A DNA stretch of 64,000 nt from Lachnospiraceae bacterium (GCA_900199595.1 FZRB01000021.1:17668-81667); one strand, 5' to 3'. Positions 1-9,731 are shown, numbered from the stretch's first letter. Program-made: numbers and translations. Notes: generated from the sequence alone by a model not told the origin.

Positions 1-1
1 A

Positions 2-910
2 GTCGGACAGCTTGTAAATGAAGCGAGAGCTCAGATAGAAGAGAAAATGAATGAGAAGAGAGATGCAATAAGAAGAGAGCTTCTCACTCAGAAGATGGCA
101 AGAGAGACCATCGACGTAACTCTTCCGGGCAAGAAGATGATAAGAGGTCATAAGCACCCTAATCAGATAGCACTTGAGGATCTGGAGAGAGTATTTATCG
201 GAATGGGCTATGAAGTTGTAGATGGTCCTGAAGTAGAGTATGACCGTATGAACTTTAAGCTCTTAAATATTCCTGAGAATCATCCTGCAAAGGACGAGCA
301 GGATACATTTTATATAGCAAGAGGCGAGACTACTGAGCAGGATATCCTTCTCAGAACCCAGACCTCTTCAGTTCAGGCAAGAATCATGCTTGCTGCAGGA
401 AAGCTTAAGGAAACCTCAAAGGGCTTCCCTGAGAGAGACCTCCCGATTAAGATCATATCACCGGGTCGTGTATTCAGATCCGACGAAGTAGATGCAACTC
501 ATTCACCATCCTTCCATCAGGTAGAGGGACTTGTAATAGGTAAAAATGTAACCATGGCTGACCTAAAGGGAACCCTGGATCAGTTCGCTACTAACTTCTT
601 CGGACCGAAGACGAAAACAAAGCTTCGTCCACATCATTTCCCATTCACAGAGCCATCTGCAGAGGTAGATGTTACCTGCTTCAAATGCGGCGGCAAGGGC
701 TGTGGTGTATGCAAGGGTTCAGGTTGGATAGAAATACTCGGCTGTGGAATGGTACATCCTCATGTGCTTGAGATGTGCGGTATCGACCCAGAGGTATACA
801 GTGGTTTCGCATTTGGTATCGGACTTGAAAGAGTCGCACTGTTAAAATACGAGATCGCGGACATGCGTCTGATGTACGAGAATGATATCAGATTCTTAGA
901 GCAGTTCTAG
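2..910 (+). CDS. pheS: Phenylalanine--tRNA ligase alpha subunit (5' partial)
   Basis: Charges tRNA-Phe as the catalytic half of the alpha2beta2 synthetase in the cytoplasm. The reading frame is open from base 2 and already reads as the N-terminal coiled-coil arm ([12 protein letters not shown]), so the true start lies upstream of the window. The first in-window Met at 47 is internal; the family is about 340 residues and about 300 are present. Class II core motifs are visible: the [15 protein letters not shown] entry to the catalytic domain, [22 protein letters not shown] (motif 2 region) and the C-terminal [12 protein letters not shown] (motif 3). The Cys-rich insert ([17 protein letters not shown]) is usual in clostridial PheS. 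pheT follows 18 nt downstream behind a strong GGAGG site, so the two form one operon. Confidence 0.97.
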   Translation, partial: VGQLVNEARAQIEEKMNEKRDAIRRELLTQKMARETIDVTLPGKKMIRGHKHPNQIALEDLERVFIGMGYEVVDGPEVEYDRMNFKLLNIPENHPAKDEQDTFYIARGETTEQDILLRTQTSSVQARIMLAAGKLKETSKGFPERDLPIKIISPGRVFRSDEVDATHSPSFHQVEGLVIGKNVTMADLKGTLDQFATNFFGPKTKTKLRPHHFPFTEPSAEVDVTCFKCGGKGCGVCKGSGWIEILGCGMVHPHVLEMCGIDPEVYSGFAFGIGLERVALLKYEIADMRLMYENDIRFLEQF

Positions 911-928
911 TTAGGAGGAGAAAAGATT

Positions 929-3361
929 ATGAACACACCTATATCATGGATAAAAGCATATGTTCCTGACCTGAATGTATCACCTCAGGAATTCGTAGAT
1001 AAAATAACCCTTTCAGGTTCTCATGTGGAGAATTACAATCAGTACAATAAGAATCTGGAGAAGATAGTAGTAGGAAAGGTTCTTTCCATAGAAAAGCATC
1101 CGGATGCAGATAAGCTGGTTATCTGTCAGGTGGATGTGGGAGAGTCAGAGCCGATTCAGATAGTAACCGGTGCATCAAATGTTGTTGTGGGAGCTCTTGT
1201 TCCTACAGTTCTTGATGGCGGTAAGGTTGCTGGCGGACATGACGGTGGAGAGCTTCCTCCTGATGGTATCCGTATCAAGGCAGGAAAGCTGAGAGGAATC
1301 CCTTCAGCAGGTATGATGTGCGCTATAGAGGAACTGGGTTCATCCAGAGACCTTTACCCTGAAGCACCTGAAGACGGCATCTACATTTTCCCTGACAAAG
1401 CAGGTGTAAAGCCGGGAGACGATGCAGTAAAGGCACTGGGACTTGATGATACAAATGTAGAGTACGAGATCACTTCAAACAGAGTAGACTGCTTCTCCAT
1501 CATAGGTATGGCAAGAGAAGCTGCAGCTACCTTTGATCTTGATTTCAAGCCTCCTGTAGTTGAAGTACAGGAAAAATCAAAGGAAGAAACAAAGGACTAT
1601 ATATCAGTTGATATACAGGACACAAAGCTTTGTAAGAGATATATTGCAAGAGTAGTAAAAAATGTAAAAATAGGACCTTCACCTAAGTGGATGCAGGACA
1701 GACTCCGCAGCCAGGGTATCAGATCCATTAATAACATCGTTGATATAACCAACTATGTAATGGAAGAAATGGGACAGCCTATGCACGCATTTGACCTGTC
1801 CACTATTGCAGGTAATAAGATTGTTGTAAAATGCGCTTCAGACGGCGATAAGTTCACAACTCTTGATGGAATCGAGAGAGAGCTTTCAAAGGATGTACTT
1901 ATGATCTGTGATGGCGAGAAGGAAGTTGCCATAGCCGGAATCATGGGTGGTGAGAATTCGATGGTTACAGAGACCATGGATACACTTCTTTTCGAGGCTG
2001 CCTGCTTCGATGGAACAAATATCCGTCTGTCAGAGAGAAGACTTGGACTTAGAACTGATTCAGCCGGCAAGTTCGAGAAGGGACTTGACCCGAATCTTGC
2101 AGAGGAAGCCATAAACCGTGCCTGCCAGCTTGTTGAAGAAATGGGCTGCGGTGAAGTACTTAAGGGCGCTGTTGATGTATATCCTGAGCCGGTTATGCCA
2201 TGGACACTTCCATTTGAGCCGGACAAGATGAATGCTCTGCTTGGACTTAATATCCCTGTAGATACACAGCTTCATATATATGACAGACTCGGTCTTACCT
2301 ATAATGAGGCAGACCAGACACTTACAATACCTACCTTCAGACAGGACCTTCTCTGCATGGCAGATCTTGCTGAGGAGATAGCTCGTATATATGGTTATGA
2401 TAAGATTCCATCAACACTTCCTACAACAAATGCCGGTATAGGAGGCATCTCCTATGAAGAAGGAATCAACAGAATAGCAAGAAGCGTTTCAGAGGATAAC
2501 GGTTTCTCACAGGCTATGTTCTACAGCTTTGAGAGTCCGAAGGTTTATGATAAGCTGCTCATTCCTGCTGACAGTTCAGTGAGACAGGCGGTTAAGATCA
2601 TGAATCCTCTGGGAGAGGACTTCAGTATAATGAGAACTCTGCCACTTAACGGACTTCTTACTTCACTTTCTATCAACTTTAATAGAAGAAACAAGAATGT
2701 ACGTCTCTATGAGCTGGGTAAGGTATATCTTCCGAAGGAGCTTCCTCTTAAGGAACTTCCTGAAGAAAAGGAGAGACTTGCTCTCGGAATGTATGGAGAC
2801 GGAGACTTCTTCACACTTAAGGGTGTAGTTGAAGAGCTTCTTACAAAGCTTGGCTTCGGTAAGGACTGTGATTTTGTTCCTACAAAGGATTATCCATATC
2901 TTCATCCGGGCAGACAGGCAAATATCCAGAAGGGTAAGATGCATGTCGGTTATATCGGACAGCTTCATCCTGAAGCAGCTCTTAACTACGATATGAAGAC
3001 AGAGGTTTATGTTGCAGTTATCAACATGGACGTAGCTTCCATGCTTGCTAAGTTTGATGTTAAATATACAGGTATCGCTAAGTTCCCTGCTACAACAAGA
3101 GATCTTGCGCTTGTATGCAGTAAGGATACATATGTAGGCGATATAGAGAAGATAATCCGTAAGAATGCAGGACAGTATCTCGAGAGCCTGGAGCTCTTCG
3201 ATGTATACGAAGGTGAGCAGGTCGGAGAAGGAAAGAAGAGCGTGGCATTTGCCCTTGCTTTCAGAAGTGCTGACCATACACTTAAGGATGATGAAGTTAA
3301 TCCTGCTATCGACAAGATCCTCGGCGCACTTTCCGCTGAAGGGATCGAAATCAGAGCATAA
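929..3361 (+). CDS. pheT: Phenylalanine--tRNA ligase beta subunit
   Basis: Beta subunit of PheRS, carrying tRNA-binding, editing and anticodon-contact domains. At 810 residues it has the normal bacterial length. The order is an N-terminal OB-fold tRNA-binding domain (about 40-155, with KHPDADKLVICQVDVG), B3/B4 editing domain (about 210-380), B5 domain (about 400-475), catalytic-like core, and C-terminal FDX-ACB anticodon domain (about 715-810, with FPATTRDLALV). The start is set by GGAGGAG 8-14 nt upstream. It is co-transcribed with pheS and followed by a hairpin at 3380-3414. Confidence 0.97.
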   Translation: MNTPISWIKAYVPDLNVSPQEFVDKITLSGSHVENYNQYNKNLEKIVVGKVLSIEKHPDADKLVICQVDVGESEPIQIVTGASNVVVGALVPTVLDGGKVAGGHDGGELPPDGIRIKAGKLRGIPSAGMMCAIEELGSSRDLYPEAPEDGIYIFPDKAGVKPGDDAVKALGLDDTNVEYEITSNRVDCFSIIGMAREAAATFDLDFKPPVVEVQEKSKEETKDYISVDIQDTKLCKRYIARVVKNVKIGPSPKWMQDRLRSQGIRSINNIVDITNYVMEEMGQPMHAFDLSTIAGNKIVVKCASDGDKFTTLDGIERELSKDVLMICDGEKEVAIAGIMGGENSMVTETMDTLLFEAACFDGTNIRLSERRLGLRTDSAGKFEKGLDPNLAEEAINRACQLVEEMGCGEVLKGAVDVYPEPVMPWTLPFEPDKMNALLGLNIPVDTQLHIYDRLGLTYNEADQTLTIPTFRQDLLCMADLAEEIARIYGYDKIPSTLPTTNAGIGGISYEEGINRIARSVSEDNGFSQAMFYSFESPKVYDKLLIPADSSVRQAVKIMNPLGEDFSIMRTLPLNGLLTSLSINFNRRNKNVRLYELGKVYLPKELPLKELPEEKERLALGMYGDGDFFTLKGVVEELLTKLGFGKDCDFVPTKDYPYLHPGRQANIQKGKMHVGYIGQLHPEAALNYDMKTEVYVAVINMDVASMLAKFDVKYTGIAKFPATTRDLALVCSKDTYVGDIEKIIRKNAGQYLESLELFDVYEGEQVGEGKKSVAFALAFRSADHTLKDDEVNPAIDKILGALSAEGIEIRA

Positions 3362-3379
3362 TACTGGTTAACATAAAAT

Positions 3380-3414
3380 GATGACAATTTTTCATCTGAT
3401 GAAAAATTGTCATC
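3380..3414. terminator. Hairpin terminator after pheT
   Basis: A perfect 14-bp inverted repeat (3380-3393 with 3401-3414, 7-nt loop) carries the TGACA/TGTCA core seen in other terminators of this window. It is preceded by GGTTAACATAAAA, the same prefix found before the hairpin at 10974. It separates pheST from queA. Confidence 0.8.
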
Positions 3415-3433
3415 TTATTGGAGTTGAGAATAT

Positions 3434-4564
3434 ATGGACGTTAAGGATTTTTATTACGATCTGCCCCAGGAGCTTATAGCTCAGGATCCGCTGGAGAAAC
3501 GAGACAACTCGAGACTCATGGTGATTCACAGGGATACCGGGGAGATAGAGCATAAGCATTTTCATGATATAACTGAATATCTAAATCCCGGAGACTGCCT
3601 TGTTATCAATGATACCAAGGTTATTCCTGCCCGTCTTCTGGGCGAGAAGGAAGGAACGGGAGCGGCTATCGAGGTTCTGCTGCTTAAGAACAAAGGTGAT
3701 AATGTATGGGAATGTCTTGTGAAACCCGGTAAGAAGATGAAACCCGGTGCAAGGGTGCTTTTCGGGGTTGAGACAGAGAATAAAGGTACGGCAGAAGAGG
3801 GAAATGATGAAAACTCTGACGGATTCAAGAAAGCAATTCTCACAGGTGAGGTCCTGGACGTTGTCGAAGAAGGAAACCGCCTTATTAAATTCACCTATGA
3901 AGGTATATGGGAGGAAGTGCTGGACAGTCTGGGAGAGATGCCCCTTCCGCCATATATAACTCATAAACTTGAAGATAAGAACCGTTATCAGACTGTTTAT
4001 GCAAAGAATACGGGAAGTGCTGCGGCACCTACCGCAGGACTGCATTTTACTGAGGAACTTCTTAAACAGATAGAGGATATGGGAGTAAAGATAGCCAGAT
4101 TGACTCTTCATGTGGGACTGGGAACCTTCAGACCTGTCAAAGTCGAGAAGATAGAGGACCATCACATGCATACCGAGTATTACGAGCTGTCTCAGGAAGC
4201 GGCTGATATAATAAATGAAACCAGAAGAAAAGGCGGCCGGGTAATCTCTGTCGGTACCACAAGCACCAGGACAATGGAAACTGTGGGAACTGCGCAAGGT
4301 TTACATAAAGTTGCTTCCGGCGAGTCTTATGATGAAAGTAATGAATTAAAGCCTGCCAGCGGCTGGACCAGTATTTTTATATATCCAGGCTATGAATTCA
4401 AGGTGGTGGACAGTCTCATCACGAACTTCCACCTGCCCGAATCGACGCTGATCATGCTGGTATCAGCTTTCTACGAAAGAGAGGGCGTAATGAAAGCCTA
4501 TGAGGAGGCTGTAAAGGAGCGCTACAGATTTTTCTCCTTTGGAGATGCTATGATTTTGTTATGA
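3434..4564 (+). CDS. queA: S-adenosylmethionine:tRNA ribosyltransferase-isomerase
   Basis: Transfers and isomerises the ribosyl group of SAM onto 7-deazaguanine-modified tRNA, making epoxyqueuosine. Family signatures: start [17 protein letters not shown], then [45 protein letters not shown] and [19 protein letters not shown]. At 376 residues it is longer than the usual ~340, mainly because of an acidic insert near residues 115-130 and a second loop near 290-310. The ATG sits behind GGAGTTGAG. The stop codon overlaps the next start (ATGA at 4561-4564), indicating translational coupling. Queuosine genes are often scattered, so the neighbour need not be related. Confidence 0.95.
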   Translation: MDVKDFYYDLPQELIAQDPLEKRDNSRLMVIHRDTGEIEHKHFHDITEYLNPGDCLVINDTKVIPARLLGEKEGTGAAIEVLLLKNKGDNVWECLVKPGKKMKPGARVLFGVETENKGTAEEGNDENSDGFKKAILTGEVLDVVEEGNRLIKFTYEGIWEEVLDSLGEMPLPPYITHKLEDKNRYQTVYAKNTGSAAAPTAGLHFTEELLKQIEDMGVKIARLTLHVGLGTFRPVKVEKIEDHHMHTEYYELSQEAADIINETRRKGGRVISVGTTSTRTMETVGTAQGLHKVASGESYDESNELKPASGWTSIFIYPGYEFKVVDSLITNFHLPESTLIMLVSAFYEREGVMKAYEEAVKERYRFFSFGDAMILL

Positions 4565-6381
4565 AAAATATACGTGACAGTATAAAGTTATTCAGATTTA
4601 ATATTGTTAATACGCTGTTGTTTGAAATATTCATCACAACAGTTTCTTTTGCTGTCCTGATTCCGCTTTATTACGCATTTATCAACCTTGCTATTAACCT
4701 GTCAGGTATAAGCTACATGACAAAGGAAAATGTCGGAAAGTTCTTTAAAGCTCCGTCGACCTACGCATTAATCATAATTATGATGCTTTTTATATCCATG
4801 TATATAATGATAAATGTATCCGCAATAAGCTATTCATATTATAGGGCTGACCGGTTAAAGAAGACCGGGCCGGTCAGAATGGCGCTGGTGGGAATAAGGT
4901 CTGCACTGAGGATGCTTCGTCCCAAAAACTATCCAATGATTTTCCTTCTTCTATGTTACCTTCCCGTAATAGGAAATGTAATTCTTACCATAAGGCTTCT
5001 GAACATTAAAGCCCCCTACGTAATAGACATATTATCCTTTAATATGTATGTAACAATTTCAGTTCTGGCGGTTTATGCATTGATCGTTATTCTTTCGCTT
5101 AGACACGTTTATGTTATACATATATATAATGTAGATAAAGTTGATTATTTTGAGGCGGCGCGTCTTTCAAAAGAAACTTTGAAGGGTAAGAAATTCAGGA
5201 CTCTTCTTGATCTTTTTGGTTGGCTTATTATTACCATTGGAATTCCGGGTGCTTTGCTATATATCTATAATGGCCCTGTGCTGGATTCGGTTATCAAATC
5301 TGCGCTTGCAATTCGTGTGACGGGAATGATATACGAAACTGTTCGTATAGTTTTTGCAGGTATCTATGTTCTGTTCGGACTTCCATTCATCTATTCATAT
5401 ATCTGTAATTCTTACTATAATCATGTTCTTCGTGATGAAGAATTACCGAGTATCGATGATCTGGAAGAATACGATGCAAAGAAGACGGGAAAAATTGAAA
5501 GAAGAATATTTGCGGTTATTCTGATTGTTGCTATTATTCTGGACGGAGGCTTTTATCTTCTTAAAAGATATAATGTTATTTCCGTAAATGCAGACTATAT
5601 GAATAAAGTAAAGGTTACAGCTCATAGAGGTGATTCGAAGAAGGCGCCGGAAAATACGCTGGCTGCCTTTGAAAAGGCAATTGAAAACGGAGCCGACGTG
5701 ATAGAGCTGGATGTGAGGCAGACCAAGGACGGTGAGATAGTCATAATGCATGATGAAAATCTGAAACGTACCTGCGGGGTTGATGCCAAGGTTGGAGACC
5801 TTACTTACGCAGAACTGCAGCGCTGCAGTGCCGGTGTCACATTTAAAGGAAAGAATAAGGATATATACAGAAACGAAAAAATTCCGACTCTGAGAGACGC
5901 ATTTGACCTGATAGGTGACAGGGCTGAGGTTAATATCGAGCTTAAGCCTGCCAAAACAGATACTGATCTGGAAAAAAGAGTGGCAGAGATAATTAATGAA
6001 TACGATTATTACGATAATTGTGTGGTTGCCTCCCTTGTTTACAAATCCATCAAAAAAACCAAGAAGGCAGACCCCAAAATAAAAACTATCTATGTCATGG
6101 CTATGGCTATGGGTGATTTTTATAATCTTGAATATGCAGACGGCTTCAGTATAAAACACCGCTTTATCAACAGAGAGGTTATAAAGAATTCTCATAAGGT
6201 GGGAAAAGAAGTATATGCCTGGACCATAGACGACAAGGAAGTGCTGGAGAATATGATGCTTCTTGATGTGGACTCCATCATAACCAATAATCCGGGCTAT
6301 ATAAGAAGAGCTATGTACGAGAACTATTATGGAGATACACTTATAAAAAGAATAAATGCTTTTCTGGACAGTCAGCTTTGA
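4561..6381 (+). CDS. Membrane-anchored glycerophosphodiester phosphodiesterase
   Basis: Predicted to hydrolyse glycerophosphodiesters to glycerol-3-phosphate and an alcohol. Residues 1-340 hold about seven to eight hydrophobic segments (GDPD membrane-domain type). Residues 355-606 form a GDPD/UgpQ TIM barrel: [13 protein letters not shown] (catalytic His-Arg and Glu), [17 protein letters not shown] (metal Glu/Asp and second His), VNIELKP and a late AWTIDD. The two-part layout is known in Firmicutes, where the enzyme may act on lipoteichoic acid or phospholipid head groups; the substrate here is inferred. The start overlaps the queA stop by 4 nt. A promoter for the next gene overlaps this gene's stop codon. 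Confidence 0.9.
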   Translation: MKNIRDSIKLFRFNIVNTLLFEIFITTVSFAVLIPLYYAFINLAINLSGISYMTKENVGKFFKAPSTYALIIIMMLFISMYIMINVSAISYSYYRADRLKKTGPVRMALVGIRSALRMLRPKNYPMIFLLLCYLPVIGNVILTIRLLNIKAPYVIDILSFNMYVTISVLAVYALIVILSLRHVYVIHIYNVDKVDYFEAARLSKETLKGKKFRTLLDLFGWLIITIGIPGALLYIYNGPVLDSVIKSALAIRVTGMIYETVRIVFAGIYVLFGLPFIYSYICNSYYNHVLRDEELPSIDDLEEYDAKKTGKIERRIFAVILIVAIILDGGFYLLKRYNVISVNADYMNKVKVTAHRGDSKKAPENTLAAFEKAIENGADVIELDVRQTKDGEIVIMHDENLKRTCGVDAKVGDLTYAELQRCSAGVTFKGKNKDIYRNEKIPTLRDAFDLIGDRAEVNIELKPAKTDTDLEKRVAEIINEYDYYDNCVVASLVYKSIKKTKKADPKIKTIYVMAMAMGDFYNLEYADGFSIKHRFINREVIKNSHKVGKEVYAWTIDDKEVLENMMLLDVDSIITNNPGYIRRAMYENYYGDTLIKRINAFLDSQL

Positions 6382-6415
6382 CAGCGCTGACGTATTGTAA
6401 TATACTGTGACGTAT
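6378..6415 (+). promoter_or_regulatory. Sigma-A-type promoter with two TGACGTAT repeats
   Basis: TTGACA (6378-6383), 17-nt spacer, TATACT (6401-6406). The -35 overlaps the stop codon of the upstream gene. The octamer TGACGTAT occurs at 6388-6395 inside the spacer and again at 6408-6415 near the transcription start, exactly 20 bp apart (about two helical turns). This suggests a repressor or modulator site for the gene at 6471. Confidence 0.6.
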
Positions 6416-6470
6416 GTCGTAAAAATGTCATATCATCCTACGCAAAACAAAGGATTTATAGGAGAATAAA

Positions 6471-6962
6471 ATGATTCACTATTTAATAGTATTTTTTATA
6501 TCAATGGTACCACTTATTGAGCTTAGACTTGCCATACCTTATGCAGTAGGGCATGGACTTAACATGCCTCTTTCATATCTTGTGGCAATAGTTGGAAATA
6601 TGATTCCTGTGCCGATTATCTTCTTTTTTGCAAGAAGAGTTCTGGAGTGGGGAACAAAGTTTAACTGGCCTAAGGGATTTGGCTGGATAGGTAAATTCTT
6701 CCACTTCTGTCTTGAAAAAGGAGAAAAGGGTGGAAAAAAACTGACTGAAAAATCAGAAAGAAGCACTTATGTGGCTTTACTTTTATTTGTAGGTATACCG
6801 CTTCCGGGAACAGGAGCCTGGACAGGTACCCTTGCAGCCAGCATACTTGACCTGGATTTTAAGAAGAGTGTTATTGCTGTATTGGGTGGTATAGTACTAG
6901 CCGGAGTGATAATGGGACTGGGAAGTCTGGGACTTTTCAGCGCCATTCGTGCCCTATTTTAA
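6471..6962 (+). CDS. Small multidrug-export-family membrane protein (COG2426 type)
   Basis: A 163-residue integral membrane protein resembling the Sm_multidrug_ex family (COG2426). The opening HYLIVFFISMVPLIELRLAIPYAVGHGL, the central VGIPLPGTGAWTGTLAASILDL and hydrophobic segments at both ends fit that family, whose transport role was proposed long ago but is poorly tested. It has its own promoter at 6378 and a GGAG site before the ATG. It is followed by a repeat that supplies the next gene's ribosome binding site. Confidence 0.8.
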   Translation: MIHYLIVFFISMVPLIELRLAIPYAVGHGLNMPLSYLVAIVGNMIPVPIIFFFARRVLEWGTKFNWPKGFGWIGKFFHFCLEKGEKGGKKLTEKSERSTYVALLLFVGIPLPGTGAWTGTLAASILDLDFKKSVIAVLGGIVLAGVIMGLGSLGLFSAIRALF

Positions 6963-6971
6963 AACCTTTTG

Positions 6972-7013
6972 AGAGGAAGCTGTCAGCTGCTCCTTCAGCT
7001 GACGGATGAGGTG
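6972..7013 (+). repeat. Leader repeat ending in GGATGAGGTG (copy a)
   Basis: Hairpin (6982-6989 pairing with 6996-7003) followed by GGATGAGGTG. The last bases serve as the Shine-Dalgarno for the lipoprotein starting at 7023. It belongs to the GGAAGnTG...GGATGAGG family; degenerate or partial relatives occur at 14093, 19464, 24155, 33982 and 50434. Confidence 0.7.
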
Positions 7014-7022
7014 TATATATAA

Positions 7023-8081
7023 ATGACAGGATTATTAAATAAAAAAAGAATATCTGCCATCCTGATCTTATGCGTTATTCTCTCCCTTGCCGGCTGTGGT
7101 AAAAAGAAAGAAGAGCCGACTACAGAGACTACAGAATCAGCTGAGCTGGGACTTACAGACTCGGATGGTTTTGTGACTGTTAAGGATTATGTTGCGACTC
7201 TGCAGGATAATGTAAGGATACGTAGAGAAGCTAAAGAGGATGCGGATGTATATATAACACTTGATAAGGGCGTAAATCTCACGCGTACCGGAATCAAGGA
7301 CGAGTGGACCAGAGTTCTTCTCAATGGAAGCAGCTTCTATGTACAGTCAAAGTATGTGGAGGAGACTAACATTAAATGGGCTACGGAAACCGAGGTAGAA
7401 AGAACCAGCCATATTGTTTATATCGATCCTGCCAAGCAGATCAGCGAGGATATGACATTTGAACCTGTCAGTCCGGATATAGAAGCTCCATCCGGAGCGA
7501 CAAAAGCTACATTTACAGATGCACTTGGAATGAAGCGCAAGATGACTTCATCTGCAGTGGGGGTGGATTCCGGAGTTTTTGAGTATGATATAACAATGAA
7601 AATAGCCGAATACCTGAATGCTGAGCTTGTGAAAAGGGGTTATACGGTATACATGTCAAGAACGACAAATAATGTTGACCTCAGCAATGCCAAAAGAACT
7701 CAGATGTCAAATGCCTGCGGTGCGGAAATATATATAAAGCTTCAGACTCCTGCGGTAAATGACCCATCAGCGTCAGGAGTTCTCGGATTTATCACCACCT
7801 CTACCAATTCGCATACTGCCTCCAGGTATCAGAATAATTATGAACTTTGCTACGATATCCTGAAGGAAGCCTGTGAGAATACTGATGCCAGAAGAATGGG
7901 AATATATGAAACAGATGATATGACTTCACTGAATTATTCAGATGTTCCTGCAACTGTAATCAATATGGGATTCTTATCAAACGAGCTGGACGACGTATAT
8001 CTTAATGATGATGGTTATAGAAAAAAGATGGCTCAGGGAATAGCAAACGGAATAGATCTGTATTTTAATGAAACAAAATAG
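7023..8081 (+). CDS. SH3 / N-acetylmuramoyl-L-alanine amidase-like lipoprotein, probably catalytically dead
   Basis: Exported lipoprotein of 352 residues. The signal peptide ends in the lipobox LAGC (Cys about 25), followed by a short Thr/Glu linker, a bacterial SH3 domain (about 50-115; DNVRIRREAKEDADV) and an Amidase_3 fold (about 125-350). The fold is clear (GVFEYDITMKIAEYL, GYTVYMSRTTNNVDLSNAKR, PATVINMGFLSNELDD). However, the family's zinc site is gone: the first His motif (DPGH) reads DPAKQ, the second (SIHAN) reads YIKLQ, and the catalytic Glu before the GFLSN motif is Asn. Only the middle Glu (FEYD) remains. I infer a peptidoglycan-binding or regulatory pseudoenzyme at the cell surface. 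Confidence 0.85.
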   Translation: MTGLLNKKRISAILILCVILSLAGCGKKKEEPTTETTESAELGLTDSDGFVTVKDYVATLQDNVRIRREAKEDADVYITLDKGVNLTRTGIKDEWTRVLLNGSSFYVQSKYVEETNIKWATETEVERTSHIVYIDPAKQISEDMTFEPVSPDIEAPSGATKATFTDALGMKRKMTSSAVGVDSGVFEYDITMKIAEYLNAELVKRGYTVYMSRTTNNVDLSNAKRTQMSNACGAEIYIKLQTPAVNDPSASGVLGFITTSTNSHTASRYQNNYELCYDILKEACENTDARRMGIYETDDMTSLNYSDVPATVINMGFLSNELDDVYLNDDGYRKKMAQGIANGIDLYFNETK

Positions 8082-8160
8082 ATCATTAATCAGAAATAAT
8101 AAATAGTACTTTAATATAGTAACAATAAATAGCGAAATATATCAAAAATATTAAAAAGCC

Positions 8161-8189
8161 TTGACATATATATTACGAAGTGTTAACAT
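8161..8189 (+). promoter_or_regulatory. Candidate distal promoter for the wall hydrolase at 8329
   Basis: TTGACA (8161-8166), 17-nt spacer, TAACAT (8184-8189). It lies within the 247-bp AT-rich gap before the SleB-type hydrolase. A second promoter candidate lies closer to the gene at 8237-8264; which one is used cannot be told from sequence. Confidence 0.5.
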
Positions 8190-8194
8190 GACCT

Positions 8195-8262
8195 TGTAAT
8201 AAATATGTAACAATTGAGAGAAAAATGTAACATTTGTTTACATAATATCGCATTTTTGTAAT
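8195..8262 (+). promoter_or_regulatory. WalR-like operator array and proximal promoter
   Basis: TGTAAT-N5-TGTAAC at 8195-8211 matches the WalR (YycF) box consensus TGTWAH-N5-TGTWAH exactly. Further TGTAAC (8226-8231) and TGTAAT (8257-8262) half-sites follow; start-to-start distances of 11, 20 and 31 bp put all four on one helix face. A proximal promoter TTTACA (8237-8242)-N16-TAATAT (8259-8264) overlaps the last half-site. WalRK classically controls wall hydrolases, and the gene downstream is one. Confidence 0.65.
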
Positions 8263-8328
8263 ATTTTGTTAAAAAATAATAGTTTTTACACTATATTTTG
8301 TGGTTTTTAACAAAAGAGGCTGATTAAT

Positions 8329-9564
8329 ATGAAACGAAGAACAGAGATAAAACTTGAAAGTGCAAAGCTATTCTCGAAGAAGTATATTTTCTCCGGAAGG
8401 TTTATAGTAAGAAACACACTTTGTGTGATTGTTCTTGCTGCTATGACAGGTTCCGCAGTTCTTGCTGCTGATGTAGTAGGTGACAGCAAAAGCATGAAAG
8501 CTGCTACAGCAAAGATATCAGAAGTTGCTGAAGTATCTAAGGTTGTTGCTGCTGAGGAAACTGCTCCGGAAGATCTTGGATATGTTGTTAAGCTTGAGAA
8601 TACAGAGATGATGGATACATCTTCTATAGATAATCTTTATGCAAGATTTGAAGAAGACGGCGTTGTACTTGCAAAGGCAAATAAAGCAGAATATCTCACA
8701 CAGTCTGAAACAGACATGACTGACAAATACATAGTAGTTACTGAAGGCCTTAATCTTCGTGCTGAGGCATCTGAGGATGGAAATGTAATCTCAGTCCTTA
8801 ATACCGGTGATTCCGGTAAGGTTGTTGGAACAGATGGCGACTGGACAATGGTTGTTGATGGTTCCGCAGAGGGATATGTTAAGTCCGAGTTCATCGTAGT
8901 TGGTGATGCAGCTACAGAAATAGCTAAGAGAGCTGCAGATGAAAAGAGGACACTCAGAGAAGTCATCGGTGTTGATGAAGTAGAAGTAGCAGAGACTGAC
9001 GAAGAGGAAGAGACTGAAGAAGTAGTTGAAGTTGCTGAAGCTGAAGCTGAGGAAGAGGAAGTAGTTGAGGAAGTTACTGAAGAGGTTGCAGAGGCTGAGG
9101 AAGAAGTAACAGAGGCTCCTGTAGAGGAAACAACAGAGGTTGCTGAAGAAACAACAGAGGCTCCGGCAGAGACAACAGTTGAAGAAACAAAAGAAGCTCC
9201 TGTAAAAGCATCTGCTGATGATCTTTACCTTCTCGCAGCTATAGTATATGGAGAAGCTGGTAACCAGTCTTATGAAGGACAGCTTGCAGTTGCAAGTGTA
9301 GTAATGAACAGACTTCGCAGCGGACTCTGGGGCAGCTCACTTTCAGATGTTATCTATGCACCATATCAGTTTGAGGCTACAGGAACAAGTTATTTCCTTG
9401 AAGCACTTAGTACAGGTGGTACAGAGACATCACTTAAGGCAGCACAGGATGCACTTAACGGTGCAAACAACGTAGGAAGCTACATGTACTTCCTGCCTAC
9501 CTGGAATGTAGATACATCTACACTTTCAAGCTACATGCAGATAGGTGATCACATTTTCTTTTAA
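8329..9564 (+). CDS. Exported SH3-domain cell wall hydrolase, SleB/CwlJ type
   Basis: Secreted peptidoglycan hydrolase of 411 residues. An N-terminal export segment (about 20-47, ending in VLAA) is followed by an SH3 domain (about 125-190; GLNLRAEASEDGNVISVLNTGD), a very acidic Glu/Val/Ala/Thr-rich linker (about 215-295) and a C-terminal Hydrolase_2 domain (about 303-411). YGEAGNQSYEGQLAVASVVMNR contains the catalytic Glu, and APYQFEA is also conserved. SleB/CwlJ enzymes are known from spore cortex lysis, but this domain is also common in vegetative wall enzymes of Lachnospiraceae, so sporulation should not be inferred. WalR-like sites lie upstream. It has a paralogous catalytic domain in the gene at 24203. 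Confidence 0.87.
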   Translation: MKRRTEIKLESAKLFSKKYIFSGRFIVRNTLCVIVLAAMTGSAVLAADVVGDSKSMKAATAKISEVAEVSKVVAAEETAPEDLGYVVKLENTEMMDTSSIDNLYARFEEDGVVLAKANKAEYLTQSETDMTDKYIVVTEGLNLRAEASEDGNVISVLNTGDSGKVVGTDGDWTMVVDGSAEGYVKSEFIVVGDAATEIAKRAADEKRTLREVIGVDEVEVAETDEEEETEEVVEVAEAEAEEEEVVEEVTEEVAEAEEEVTEAPVEETTEVAEETTEAPAETTVEETKEAPVKASADDLYLLAAIVYGEAGNQSYEGQLAVASVVMNRLRSGLWGSSLSDVIYAPYQFEATGTSYFLEALSTGGTETSLKAAQDALNGANNVGSYMYFLPTWNVDTSTLSSYMQIGDHIFF

Positions 9565-9592
9565 AACTTATTTCACAAAGAAACTCTTATAT

Positions 9593-9627
9593 AGGTGGCA
9601 GTTGAGTATATACTTCAACTGTCACCT
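9593..9627. terminator. Hairpin terminator after the wall hydrolase
   Basis: A 13-bp stem with one G-U pair (9593-9605 with 9615-9627), followed by TCTTTGTT. Its core GGCAGTTGA/TCAACTGTC is a variant of the recurring TGACAGTT...AACTGTCA hairpin. Confidence 0.75.
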
Positions 9628-9671
9628 TCTTTGTTAATTCTAATTAAATACCTCAGCGCTAGAAATATTGC

Positions 9672-9700
9672 TTGATTATAAAAATGATTTGTTCTATTAT
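9672..9700 (+). promoter_or_regulatory. Candidate argG promoter
   Basis: TTGATT (9672-9677), 17-nt spacer, TATTAT (9695-9700), placing the start of transcription near 9707 and the argG ATG at 9732. No convincing ARG box could be identified by eye. Confidence 0.5.
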
Positions 9701-9731
9701 TATGTAAGTGTTTTTTCAGGAGGATAAAAAT

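Noticed and set aside
5443..6195. Long reverse-strand open frames here and at 37624-38160, 42649-42999, 53-59 kb
   Set aside because: They lie opposite well-supported genes, have biased composition mirroring the + strand codons and no ribosome sites. All supported genes are on the + strand.
8329..9564. SleB-type domains as proof of sporulation
   Set aside because: This hydrolase domain is also frequent in vegetative wall enzymes, and no spore genes are present in the window.
9672..9731. ARG box before argG
   Set aside because: Only a loose AT-rich resemblance; no convincing palindromic ArgR site by eye.
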